A DNA stretch of 64,000 nt. Origin: Streptomyces antibioticus (lineage in GTDB: Bacteria > Actinomycetota > Actinomycetes > Streptomycetales > Streptomycetaceae). The DNA is taken from assembly GCF_002019855.1 (NCBI RefSeq), contig NZ_CM007717.1, forward strand, positions 3,931,636-3,995,635, read 5' to 3'. Shown here one piece after another: positions 31,646 to 40,352 of the stretch. The translations under genes and the position numbers were made by a program. The notes under the pieces were generated by a model. The model did not search any database and was not told the origin of the DNA. It worked only from the letters and a program-made list of their open reading frames with translations. Each line of letters begins with the position of its first letter. Positions within the stretch are counted from its first letter, which is position 1.

Positions 31646-33502
31646 CTAAGGCGCTTGCACTACCGCCAGCAGAGTTCCGAGCTGTACTTGTTGGCCTTCT
31701 GTGACCGGCAACGACGTGAGCGTTCCTGTCGCCGGGGCCGAAATGACGTGTTGCATCTTCATCGCTTCGAGCCAGACGATCGGTTCACCGGCCTGGACAC
31801 CCGATCCGGTGACAAGGCCGTCCGCGATCTTGACGACCGTGCCGGGCATCGGGGCCAGCAGGGAGCCCGGGGCGCGCTGGGCCTCGGGGTCGGGGAAGCG
31901 GGGCAGGGCGGTGAGGGTGACGCCGTTGACGTGGACCTGGTCGCCGTAGCGGGCGACCTCGAAGCGGTGCCGTACGCCGTCGGTCTCCAGGACGACCAGG
32001 GCGGGGTCGGCGTGCACGACCTGGACGCCCTCGGCGGTCGGGCCGGTCCGGCCGTGCGCGTAGGCGACCTCGGTCTCCTCGCCCGCGACCGCGTAGCGCT
32101 TGCGCTGCGGCTGGGACGGCAGGTTGCGCCAGCCCCCGAAGCGGGATCCGGTGCTCGCCTCCGCCAGCGCGGCGGCGAGCGGGGCGAGGGCGGCGACCGG
32201 GTCGGGGGCCGGGGTGGTCAGTTCCGGCAGATGGCGGTCGTAGAAGCCCGTGTTCATGCGGGCGGAGGTGAACTCCTCGTGGCGCAGGGAGCGGACGAGG
32301 AGGTCGCGGTTGGTGACCGGGCCGTGCAGCGTGGCCCGTTCCAGCGCACCGGCGAGCCGGCGGACCGCCTCCGCGCGCGTGGGCGCGTGGGCGACGATCT
32401 TGGCGAGCATCGGGTCGTAGTGGACGCCGATCTCGTCGCCGTCGCCGTAGCCGGTGTCCAGGCGGACGCCGGCGGGGACGGCAAGGCGGTGCAGGGTGCC
32501 GGTCTGCGGGGTCCAGCCGGTCGCGGGGTCCTCGGCGTAGAGGCGGGCCTCGACGGCGTGCCCGCGCGCGGGCGGCGGTTCGGCGGGCAGGGCGTGGCCC
32601 TCGGCGATCCGGATCTGCTCGGCGACCAGGTCGAGCCCGAAGACGGCCTCGGTGACGGGGTGTTCGACCTGGAGGCGGGTGTTCATCTCCAGGAAGTGCG
32701 CGCGGCCGTCGGCGACGAGGAACTCGACGGTGCCCGCGCCGACGTAGTCCACCGCGCGCGCGGCGCGTACGGCCAGCGCGTGCAGTTCCTCGGTGAGGGC
32801 GTCGGTGAGGCCGGGCGCGGGCGCCTCCTCGATGACCTTCTGGTGGCGGCGCTGGAGGGAGCAGTCGCGGGTGCCGAGCGCCCACACCGTGCCGTGGGTG
32901 TCGGCGAGGATCTGCACCTCCACATGGCGGCCGTGCTCCACATAGGGCTCGACGAAGACCTCGCCGTCGCCGAAGGCGCTCGCGGCCTCGGCGCGCGCGG
33001 CGTCGAGCGCGGCGCTCAGCTCCTCCAGGCGGCGCACGATCCGCATTCCGCGCCCCCCGCCACCGGCGGCGGCCTTGACCAGCACCGGCAGATCGGCGTC
33101 GGTCACCGCGTCCGCGGCCAGGGGCGCGAGGCCCATCAGTTCCTTCGCGCGCGTCTTGGACGCCATGGCCTCGATGGCCTCGGGCGGCGGCCCGATCCAC
33201 ACCAGGCCCGCGTCGAGGACCGCGCGCGCGAAGTCCGCGTTCTCGGACAGGAAGCCGTACCCGGGGTGCACCGCGTCCGCGCCCGCGGCGACGGCGGCCT
33301 TCACGACCAGGTCGGCGCGCAGATACGTGTCCGAGGGCGCGGCCCCCGGCAGCCGTACCGCCGTGTCGGCCACACGCGTGTGCAGCGCGTTCTCGTCGGC
33401 GTCGGAGTGCACCGCGACCGTGCGGATCCCGGACGCGCGGCAGGTGTCGAAGACCCGGCAGGCGATCTCGCCCCGGTTGGCGACGAGCACAGAAGTGATC
33501 AC
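31646..33502 (-). CDS. Acyl-CoA carboxylase alpha subunit (biotin carboxylase + BCCP)
   Basis: The 618-residue subunit carboxylates its own biotin with ATP and bicarbonate. The N-terminal biotin carboxylase domain shows LVANRGEIACRVFDTCRASG, the ATP-grasp loop LVKAAAGGGGRGMRIV, and FLEMNTRLQVEHPVTEAVFG. The biotin carrier domain at the end has WLEAMKMQHVISAP with the biotinyl Lys. The start is GTG 33502. With the carboxyltransferase gene upstream it makes a complete carboxylase for a branched or unsaturated acyl-CoA, such as methylcrotonyl- or geranyl-CoA; substrate choice is inferred from the neighbouring AtuA-like gene. Confidence 0.93.
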   Translation of the reverse strand: MITSVLVANRGEIACRVFDTCRASGIRTVAVHSDADENALHTRVADTAVRLPGAAPSDTYLRADLVVKAAVAAGADAVHPGYGFLSENADFARAVLDAGLVWIGPPPEAIEAMASKTRAKELMGLAPLAADAVTDADLPVLVKAAAGGGGRGMRIVRRLEELSAALDAARAEAASAFGDGEVFVEPYVEHGRHVEVQILADTHGTVWALGTRDCSLQRRHQKVIEEAPAPGLTDALTEELHALAVRAARAVDYVGAGTVEFLVADGRAHFLEMNTRLQVEHPVTEAVFGLDLVAEQIRIAEGHALPAEPPPARGHAVEARLYAEDPATGWTPQTGTLHRLAVPAGVRLDTGYGDGDEIGVHYDPMLAKIVAHAPTRAEAVRRLAGALERATLHGPVTNRDLLVRSLRHEEFTSARMNTGFYDRHLPELTTPAPDPVAALAPLAAALAEASTGSRFGGWRNLPSQPQRKRYAVAGEETEVAYAHGRTGPTAEGVQVVHADPALVVLETDGVRHRFEVARYGDQVHVNGVTLTALPRFPDPEAQRAPGSLLAPMPGTVVKIADGLVTGSGVQAGEPIVWLEAMKMQHVISAPATGTLTSLPVTEGQQVQLGTLLAVVQAP

Positions 33503-33513
33503 TGGTAGGTCCC

Positions 33514-35112
33514 TCACATCCGGAAGACGCCGAAGCCGCCGCGCGCACCCTCGTACGGCGCCGTGTGGACAGCCGACAGACACAGGCCGAGGACGGTGCG
33601 GGTGTCACGCGGGTCGATCACACCGTCGTCGTAGAGCCGCCCGGACAGGAACATCGGCAGCGACTCGGACTCGATCTGCTGCTCGACCATCGCGCGCAGC
33701 GCCGCGTCGCCCTCCTCGTCGTACGGCAGCCCGCGCGCGGCCGCCGACTGGCGGGCGACGATCGACAGGACGCCGGCGAGCTGCTGCGGGCCCATGACGG
33801 CCGACTTGGCGCTCGGCCAGGCGAACAGGAAGCGCGGGTCGTAGGCCCGCCCGCACATGCCGTAGTGACCGGCGCCGTAGGAGGCGCCGAGCAGGACGGA
33901 CAGGTGCGGGACCTTCGAGTTGGAGACCGCGTTGATCATCATCGCGCCGTGCTTGATGATGCCGCCCTGTTCGTACTCCTTGCCGACCATGTAGCCGGTG
34001 GTGTTGTGCAGGAAGAGCAGCGGGATGTCGCGCTGGTTGGCCAACTGGATGAACTGGGCGGCCTTCTGGGACTCCGCGCTGAACAGCACGCCCTGGGCGT
34101 TGGCGAGGATGCCGACCGGGTAGCCGTGCAGGCGCGCCCAGCCGGTGGCCAGGCTGCTGCCGTACAGCGGTTTGAACTCGTCGAAGTCGGAGCCGTCGAC
34201 AATCCGGGCGATCACCTCACGCGGGTCGAACGGCGTCCTGAGGTCCCCGGGGACGATCCCGAGCAGCTCCTCCTGGTCATACTTGGGCGGTTCGGCCGGG
34301 CCCGGATCGCCGTACGCCTTGCGGTGGTTGAGCCGGGCGACCACCCGCCGGGCCTGCCGCAGCGCGTCGCGCTCGTCGACAGCGAAGTAGTCGGCGAGAC
34401 CCGACACACGCGCGTGCATCTCCGCACCGCCGAGGGACTCGTCGTCGCTCTCCTCACCGGTGGCCATCTTCACCAGCGGCGGGCCGCCGAGGAACACCTT
34501 GGCCCGCTCCTTGACCATGATCACGTGGTCGGACATGCCGGGGACGTACGCGCCACCGGCCGTGGAGTTGCCGAAGACGACGGCGACGGTGGGGATCCCG
34601 GCCGCCGACAGCCGGGTGAGGTCGCGGAAGATCGCCCCACCCGGGATGAAGATCTCCTTCTGCGAGGGCAGATCGGCGCCGCCGGACTCCACCAGGCTGA
34701 TGCAGGGCAGCCGGTTGGCGAGCGCGATGTCGTTGGCGCGCAGGGCCTTCTTCAGCGACCAGGGGTTGCTGGCGCCGCCGCGCACGGTCGGGTCGTTGGC
34801 CGTGATCAGGCACTCCACGCCCTCCACGACCCCGATCCCGGTGACGAGCGAGGCGCCGACCGTGTACTCGCTCCCCCAGGCCGCCAGCGGCGACAGCTCA
34901 AGGAACGGCGTGTCGGGGTCGAGCAGCAGCTCGATGCGCTCGCGGGCGAGCAGCTTGCCCCGCGCGCGATGCCGGTCGACGTACTTCTCACCGCCGCCCG
35001 CGAGCGCCTTGGCGTGCTCGGCGTCGAGATCGGCCAGCTTGGCGAGCATGGAGTCGCGGTGGGCGCGGAAGTCGGGGCCGTTGGGGTCCAGCGCCGACGG
35101 CAGGACGGTCAC
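33514..35112 (-). CDS. Acyl-CoA carboxylase beta subunit (carboxyltransferase)
   Basis: The 532-residue subunit transfers CO2 from carboxybiotin to the acyl-CoA. It begins KYVDRHRARGKLLARERIEL, the start of the carboxyltransferase N domain, and contains SLVESGGADLPSQKEIF, VVFGNSTAGGAYVPGMSDH and GASYGAGHYGMCGRAYDPRF from the two oxyanion-hole regions. It is the methylcrotonyl/geranyl-CoA carboxylase type more than the PccB type by those motifs. The start is GTG 35112, overlapping the AtuA-like stop (GTGA). Confidence 0.92.
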   Translation of the reverse strand: MTVLPSALDPNGPDFRAHRDSMLAKLADLDAEHAKALAGGGEKYVDRHRARGKLLARERIELLLDPDTPFLELSPLAAWGSEYTVGASLVTGIGVVEGVECLITANDPTVRGGASNPWSLKKALRANDIALANRLPCISLVESGGADLPSQKEIFIPGGAIFRDLTRLSAAGIPTVAVVFGNSTAGGAYVPGMSDHVIMVKERAKVFLGGPPLVKMATGEESDDESLGGAEMHARVSGLADYFAVDERDALRQARRVVARLNHRKAYGDPGPAEPPKYDQEELLGIVPGDLRTPFDPREVIARIVDGSDFDEFKPLYGSSLATGWARLHGYPVGILANAQGVLFSAESQKAAQFIQLANQRDIPLLFLHNTTGYMVGKEYEQGGIIKHGAMMINAVSNSKVPHLSVLLGASYGAGHYGMCGRAYDPRFLFAWPSAKSAVMGPQQLAGVLSIVARQSAAARGLPYDEEGDAALRAMVEQQIESESLPMFLSGRLYDDGVIDPRDTRTVLGLCLSAVHTAPYEGARGGFGVFRM

Positions 35113-36794
35113 AGCAGGTCCTCCGGGATGTCCAGGTGACGGGAGCGCAGCCATTCGCCCAGGGCCTTGGCCTGCGGGTCGAAACGGTGCTGTGAGGCGA
35201 CACCGGCGCCGAGGATGCCCTCGACGACGAAGTTGAGGGCGCGCAGGTGGGGTAGTGCGTGGCGGGTGACGGGCAGGTCGGCGCTCTCGGGGAGAAGCTG
35301 CTGGAAGAGGTCGACGGTGAGGGTGTGCGCGAGCCACCGCCACGCCTCGTCGGTCCGCACCCACACCCCGACGTTCGCGTCCCCGCCCTTGTCACCGCTG
35401 CGGGCCCCGGCGACCAGCCCGAGGGGCGCGCGCCGCACCGGCCGTCCGGCGGGCGGCGGTTCGGGAAGGGGCGGTTCGGCTACGGCGTCCAGGGCGCGGG
35501 TCTCGTCCACCGGGGCGACGGGCAGACGGCGCCCGTCGGGCAGCACGGCGGTGTGCGCGACCTCGCCCTGCGGCACGTAGGCGGCCTCGAACACGCCGTA
35601 GGGGGAAGGCTTCCCGGGTGGGGCGAGGACGTGGAAGCCGGGGTAACTGGCGAGGGCCAGTTCGATGGCGGCACCGGTCAACGCCCGCCCCACGACAGCT
35701 TGTTCGGGATCACGGACGACGAGTCGCAGCAGCGCGCTGGCGGTCTCCTCGGTACCGGCGTCGGCCCGGTCGGTGCGGACGAGATCCCAAGTGACGTCTT
35801 GGGGCTTGGACTTGGCGAAGGCTTCCGTCATCTGCGCCTGCACCAACGCGGCTTTCTCCGCCACGTCGAGGCCGGTGAGGACGAAGGTGACCTCGTTGCG
35901 GAAGCCGCCGAGCCGGGTGCGGCCGACCTTGAGGTCCGGGGGCGGTGCCTCGCCGCGCACGCCGTCGATACGGACCCGGTCGGGCCCGTCCGGGGTGAGC
36001 CGTACGGTGTCCAGACGGGCGGTGACGTCAGGTCCCGCGTACCGGGCGCCGCCGGTCTCGTACAGGAGCTGGGCGGTGACCGTGCCGACGTCCACGAAGC
36101 CGCCGGTGCCGGGGTGCTTGGTGATGACGCTGCTGCCGTCCGAGTGGAGTTCGGCGAGCGGGAAGCCGGGGCGGCGGACGTCTCCGTCACGGAAGAAGGC
36201 GTAGTTGCCGCCGGTGGCCTGGGTGCCGCACTCCAGGACATGCCCGGCGACGACGGCCCCGGCGAGCCGGTCGTGGTCGGTGCGGGCCCAGCCGAAGTGG
36301 GCGACGGCGGGACCGGTGACGAGGGCCGCGTCGGTCACGCGTCCGGTGACGACGACGTCCGCGCCCTCGCGCAGACAGGCGGCGATGCCGAAGCCGCCGA
36401 GGTAGGCGTGGGCGGTGAGGCTGCCGGGATACCGGGAGCCGAGGTCGTCGCCCTCGACGTGCGCGACGCGTACGGGGATCCCAAGCCGGTCGGCCAACGC
36501 GCTTACGGCGTCGGCGAGTCCGGCCGGGTTGAGCCCGCCCGCGTTGGTGACGATCCGCACGCCGCGCTCGTGGGCGAGGCCGAGGGTGTCCTCCAACTGG
36601 CGCAGGAAGGTGCGGGCGTACCCGGCGGAGGGGTCCTTGAGGCGGTCCCGGCCGAGGATGAGCATGGTGAGTTCGGCGAGGTAGTCGCCGGTGAGGACGT
36701 CGAGTTCGCCGCCGGTGAGCATCTCGCGGAGTGCGTCGGCGCGGTCGCCGTAGAAGCCGGAGAAGTTGCCGATGCGGAGGGGAGCGGCGGTCAT
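35109..36794 (-). CDS. AtuA-like protein (DUF1446 plus AtuA C-terminal domain)
   Basis: The 561-residue protein belongs to the acyclic terpene utilization AtuA family. RIGNFSGFYGDRADALREML and GARYAGPDVTARLDTVRL mark the long DUF1446-like part. VAGARSGDKGGDANVGVWVR and LRALNFVVEGILGAG mark the C-terminal AtuA domain, fused here but separate in some bacteria. The family always travels with acyl-CoA carboxylase genes, and its biochemical role is unsettled. The start is ATG 36794, overlapping the previous stop by 4 bases. Citronellate-like or leucine-like catabolism is suggested by context. Confidence 0.9.
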   Translation of the reverse strand: MTAAPLRIGNFSGFYGDRADALREMLTGGELDVLTGDYLAELTMLILGRDRLKDPSAGYARTFLRQLEDTLGLAHERGVRIVTNAGGLNPAGLADAVSALADRLGIPVRVAHVEGDDLGSRYPGSLTAHAYLGGFGIAACLREGADVVVTGRVTDAALVTGPAVAHFGWARTDHDRLAGAVVAGHVLECGTQATGGNYAFFRDGDVRRPGFPLAELHSDGSSVITKHPGTGGFVDVGTVTAQLLYETGGARYAGPDVTARLDTVRLTPDGPDRVRIDGVRGEAPPPDLKVGRTRLGGFRNEVTFVLTGLDVAEKAALVQAQMTEAFAKSKPQDVTWDLVRTDRADAGTEETASALLRLVVRDPEQAVVGRALTGAAIELALASYPGFHVLAPPGKPSPYGVFEAAYVPQGEVAHTAVLPDGRRLPVAPVDETRALDAVAEPPLPEPPPAGRPVRRAPLGLVAGARSGDKGGDANVGVWVRTDEAWRWLAHTLTVDLFQQLLPESADLPVTRHALPHLRALNFVVEGILGAGVASQHRFDPQAKALGEWLRSRHLDIPEDLL

Positions 36795-37588
36795 GCGTCG
36801 TCGCCTCCCTTGGGCGCGCGGCCGGCGCCGGGCGGGCCCGCGAACGCCTGGGCGATGTCCAGCCAGCGGTCCGCGTCCGCGCCGGTGGCGGTGAGGGCGA
36901 GGTCGGAGCGGTGGGCACGCTGGGTGACGAGGAGGCAGAAGTCGAGGGCGGTGCCGGTGACGCGGTCGACGGCGTCCTCGGGCCCGAAGGTCCACGACTC
37001 ACCACTGGGCGAGGTGAGTTCGATCCGGAACTCCTCCATCGGCGGGGCGAGGTCGTGCACGATGTGGGCGAAGTCGCGGGTGCGGACGCCGAGTCGGACG
37101 ATGTGCCGGATGCGGTCGGTGGGGGCGACGGTGACCCCGAGGGCGTCGGCGACGTCGAGCCCATGCGCCCAGGTCTCCATCAAACGGGCGGTGGCCATGG
37201 AGGCGCAGGACATGGGCGGCCCGTACCAGGGGAATCTGGCGCCGTCGGGGGCGGCGCGCAGGGCGCCGTCGAGCGCGGCGCGCCCTTCCCGCCAGCCGCT
37301 GAGCAGTTCGGCGACGGGCTGCCGTGCCCCCTCCTCGGCACCCTCGTCCACGAAGGAGCCGGGGGCGGTGAGCGCCTTCTCCACCAGCGCGTGGAAGGCG
37401 TCCACGTCGGTGACGGCGAGCAGCGCGGAGTGGTCGGTCCAGGCGAGATGCGCGATCTGGTGAGCGACGGTCCATCCGGGCGCGGGCGTCTCCCGGGCCC
37501 ACTCCTCCGGCCCCAGCTCAGCCACGAGGGCGTCCAGGGCGTCACTCTCGGCACGCAGATCATCGATGACGGGCGTCGGGTCGGCCAT
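36791..37588 (-). CDS. TIGR03084-type DinB-like protein, first gene of operon
   Basis: The 265-residue protein begins with a maleylpyruvate-isomerase/DinB-like domain: PAPGWTVAHQIAHLAWTDHS with one metal-site His region, and MATARLMETWAHGLDVADAL with another. It matches the TIGR03084 actinobacterial family from memory, which is often found beside AtuA-like genes. The metal site and possible mycothiol use suggest an isomerase or transferase role. ATG 37588 is the first start of the long operon. The reaction is unknown. Confidence 0.86.
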   Translation of the reverse strand: MADPTPVIDDLRAESDALDALVAELGPEEWARETPAPGWTVAHQIAHLAWTDHSALLAVTDVDAFHALVEKALTAPGSFVDEGAEEGARQPVAELLSGWREGRAALDGALRAAPDGARFPWYGPPMSCASMATARLMETWAHGLDVADALGVTVAPTDRIRHIVRLGVRTRDFAHIVHDLAPPMEEFRIELTSPSGESWTFGPEDAVDRVTGTALDFCLLVTQRAHRSDLALTATGADADRWLDIAQAFAGPPGAGRAPKGGDDA

Positions 37589-37612
37589 GGGGGGAGCTTG
37601 GCAGCGGTCCCG

Positions 37613-37656
37613 GAAACAATCAAGCGTGCTTGCATGAATTTGTTCCGGGGACCACG
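37613..37656. promoter_or_regulatory. Candidate operator of the catabolic operon
   Basis: CAAGCGTGCTTG at 37621-37632 is a dyad with 5-bp arms, embedded in a larger imperfect dyad bounded by GGAAACAA on the left and TTGTTCC on the right. It is 33 bases upstream of the first gene (start 37588) and overlaps the likely promoter. The TetR protein at 27503 is the obvious candidate to bind it. Confidence 0.5.
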
Positions 37657-37691
37657 CCAGGCCGGCCGACCGAGGAGACCGGCGCCCTGCG

Positions 37692-38027
37692 TCAGTAGTC
37701 GGTGAGATCCACGACCACATCGCAGTGCGGATCGCCGGAAGGCTGGTGCAGATGCTCGTTCGCCAGGAACGCCGGGGACACCAGGGAACCGAGCAGGCCA
37801 GGGCCTGTACGACTGATCAGCACGTCCACGCCGTATGTGCGGTCCCGTTCAGGTGAACGGAAATAGAGGCGCATGCGGTCGTCACCCGTGATGACCGCAC
37901 CGATGAACAGCGGCTTCCACGGCACGTGCGTGGTGACGAAGGAGCGCACGAGATCGAGCAGTCGGCCTGCGGCCACCTGCTCGATGCCTGGTTCGGGAGG
38001 ATTCACGTCTTGGCCCATGCCGGACAC
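37692..38027 (-). CDS. Small uncharacterised protein
   Basis: The 111-residue product starts at GTG 38027 after GGGGGAACAA (ATG 38018 is an alternative). I do not recognise its family. Its core, RLLDLVRSFVTTHVPWKPLF followed by GAVITGDDRMRLYFRSPERD and VDVLISRTGPGLLGSLVSPA, looks like a compact alpha/beta domain ending in CDVVVDLTDY. It has no signal peptide or membrane segment. It sits alone between the catabolic operon and the EamA transporter, all leftward. Confidence 0.7.
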   Translation of the reverse strand: MSGMGQDVNPPEPGIEQVAAGRLLDLVRSFVTTHVPWKPLFIGAVITGDDRMRLYFRSPERDRTYGVDVLISRTGPGLLGSLVSPAFLANEHLHQPSGDPHCDVVVDLTDY

Positions 38028-38052
38028 TTGTTCCCCCGTTGGCTGGAATTCG

Positions 38053-38988
38053 TCAAGAGGTGATTTTGGGGGCTCGGCGTCCCACCTGGGTCCTGACCGC
38101 GCCCATGCTCGCCGCGATGACCAAGGCGATCGCCGCCGCCTCCGTCGCCGTCAGGGCCTGGTTCAGGATGAAGAAGCCGGCCGTGGCCGCGATGGCCGGT
38201 TCGAGGCTCATCATGATGGCGAAGGTGGAGGCGGGGAGGCGGCGCAGGGCCAGGAGTTCGAGGGTGTAGGGGAGGACCGAGGACAGGACCGCCACCGCCG
38301 CGCCGAGGCCCAGCGTCACCGGGTCGAGCAGCTTCGTGCCGGATTCCGCGATGCCCAGCGGCAGGAAGAGCAGCGCGCCGATCGCCATGGCGAGGGCGAG
38401 CCCGTCGGCCTGCGGGAAACGGCGTCCCGTACGCGCGCTGAAGACGATGTACGCCGCCCACATCCCGCCCGCCGACAGCGCGAACGCCACGCCCAGGGGG
38501 TCCAGGCTGCCGAAGCCTCCGCCGCCGCCCAGCAGGAAGACACCGGCCAGCGCCAGGCCCGCCCAGATCAGGTTCACCGCTCGGCGCGAGACCGCGACCG
38601 ACAGGGCCAGCGGGCCCAGCACCTCCAGGGTGACCGCCGTACCCAGCGGGATGCGGTCCACGGACTGGTAGAAGAGGCCGTTCATCGCGGCCATGGTGAT
38701 CCCGAAGACGATCACCGTGCCCCAGTCGGTGCGGGAGTGCCCGCGCACCCGGGGCCGGCAGACGACCAGCAGGATCACCGCCGCGACCAGCAGCCGCAGC
38801 GCCACCACCCCGAGCGCGCCCGCGCGCGGCATCAGCGTCACGGCCAGCGCGCCGCCGAACTGCACGGAGATCCCGCCCGCGAGCACCAGGCCGACGGGAC
38901 CGAGGGAACCCCGGCGGCCGGTCTCGGGGAGGGTCGCCGCAGAAGCGGAGACGGAGGCGGAGACGGGCGCGGTGTCGGGGACGGTCAC
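38053..38988 (-). CDS. EamA-family (RhtA-like) exporter
   Basis: The 311-residue membrane protein has ten predicted helices in two EamA repeats: VGLVLAGGISVQFGGALAVT, VVALRLLVAAVILLVVCRPR and INLIWAGLALAGVFLLGG-like segments, then TLELLALRRLPASTFAIMMS and LEPAIAATAGFFILNQALT. The latter matches the RhtA threonine/homoserine exporter type. GTG 38988 follows CCAGGACCCACC. It probably exports amino acids or small metabolites; direction and substrate are inferred from family. Confidence 0.9.
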   Translation of the reverse strand: MTVPDTAPVSASVSASAATLPETGRRGSLGPVGLVLAGGISVQFGGALAVTLMPRAGALGVVALRLLVAAVILLVVCRPRVRGHSRTDWGTVIVFGITMAAMNGLFYQSVDRIPLGTAVTLEVLGPLALSVAVSRRAVNLIWAGLALAGVFLLGGGGGFGSLDPLGVAFALSAGGMWAAYIVFSARTGRRFPQADGLALAMAIGALLFLPLGIAESGTKLLDPVTLGLGAAVAVLSSVLPYTLELLALRRLPASTFAIMMSLEPAIAATAGFFILNQALTATEAAAIALVIAASMGAVRTQVGRRAPKITS

Positions 38989-39068
38989 GGTGGGTCCTGG
39001 AGGGTTCTCGTAGGTCGACGACGATCGTTCATCTCGATGTACTGCCGAGTCCAGGCTAATAGACTTCG

Positions 39069-40220
39069 TCAGGAGTGTGAACCCATTACACCTCTGTCTC
39101 GGTAACTGAGATACAGAACGAACGCGCGGTGCAGCAGCCGGTTCAGCGGGAAGTCCCACTCCCCCAGGTACTCCACCGCCTCCCCGCCCGTGCCCGCCTT
39201 GAAGCGGAGCAGACCGAGCAGGTGGTTGGACTCCTCCAGGGTGTCGGTGATGCCCCGCAGGTCGTAGACGGCGGCGCCCAGCTCGTGCGCGTCGCACATC
39301 ATGCGCCACTGCATCGCGTTGTTCGGCTGCACCTCGCGCCTGCGGGCGGTGGAGGCGCCGTAGGAGTACCAGACGTGCTCGCCGACCGTCAGCATCGTCG
39401 CCGCCGCGAGGACCTCGCCGTCGTGATGGGCGAGGTAGAGCCGCATACGGTCGGGGTGCTCGGCGTTCAGCGCGGTCCACATGCGCTGGAAGTAGGGCAG
39501 CGGACGCGGGACGAACCGGTCCCGCTCGGCGGTCTCGACGTAGAGCGCGTGGAACGTCGGCAGATCCTCCGGCCCGCCCCGGACCACCTTCACCCCGGCC
39601 TTCTCGGACTTCTTGATGTTGCGCCGCCACTGCTGGTTCAGTCCGCCCTGGATCTCCTCCAGCGACCGCCCGGCGAACGGCACCTGGAAGACGTACCGCG
39701 GCTGCCCCGCCGCGAAGCCGTCCTCGCCGCCCGCCTCGGCCTGCCGCCAGCCGGCCCCGCGCAGCCGCTCGGCGACGGCCGGGGCGCCGGGCTCCACCGA
39801 GGTCGGCTCCGCGTCCCCCAGCCGACGCGCGTCCGGGTCGGCCACGGCCGCCTTGACGGCGTCGGCACTCCAGCGCCGTACGACGACGGGCGGGCCCATC
39901 TTCACCGAGAACGCGCCCCGCGCCCGCAGATGCGCCAGCATCGGGTCCAGCCAGCGTTCCACCAGATCGGGCGCGGACCAGTCCACGACCGGCCCCTCGG
40001 GCAGATAGGCCAGATACCTCTGCAGCTTCGGCAGCGGCCGCAGCAGCACCAGCCCCACGCCCACCACCTCCCCGCGCTCGTCGAACCAGCCCAGGCTCTC
40101 CGCCCGCCAGTCCGGCTTCACGTCACCCCACGCGGGGATCTGCATATGGCTGACGGAAGGGCGGGCCGCGACGAACGCCAGGTGCTCGTCACGGGTGATG
40201 GGCTGGACACGCAGACGCAT
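39069..40220 (-). CDS. FemABX-family peptidoglycan aminoacyltransferase
   Basis: The 383-residue protein is a Fem-type transferase that adds an amino acid (usually Gly in Streptomyces) from tRNA to the lipid II stem Lys/DAP. Landmarks are MQIPAWGDVKPDWRAESLGW, GGLNQQWRRNIKKSEKAGVK, the core motif VWYSYGASTARRREVQPNNA and YDLRGITDTLEESNHLLGLL. ATG 40220 (MRLRVQPITRDE) has GAGGGAG upstream. It is cytoplasmic or membrane-associated, and monocistronic between the exporter and the dehydrogenase gene. Confidence 0.92.
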   Translation of the reverse strand: MRLRVQPITRDEHLAFVAARPSVSHMQIPAWGDVKPDWRAESLGWFDERGEVVGVGLVLLRPLPKLQRYLAYLPEGPVVDWSAPDLVERWLDPMLAHLRARGAFSVKMGPPVVVRRWSADAVKAAVADPDARRLGDAEPTSVEPGAPAVAERLRGAGWRQAEAGGEDGFAAGQPRYVFQVPFAGRSLEEIQGGLNQQWRRNIKKSEKAGVKVVRGGPEDLPTFHALYVETAERDRFVPRPLPYFQRMWTALNAEHPDRMRLYLAHHDGEVLAAATMLTVGEHVWYSYGASTARRREVQPNNAMQWRMMCDAHELGAAVYDLRGITDTLEESNHLLGLLRFKAGTGGEAVEYLGEWDFPLNRLLHRAFVLYLSYRDRGVMGSHS

Positions 40221-40352
40221 ACGCCGGGCTCCCTCGGATCGGATGAACGCGCTGAACACGCCGTCACGGACGGCCGTACGGTCGGTCGCCCCGGCCCAGG
40301 TAACCAGCTCCGCCGGGCTGGACTCCGCAGGCCCGCGACGCCTGCGTGTCCG

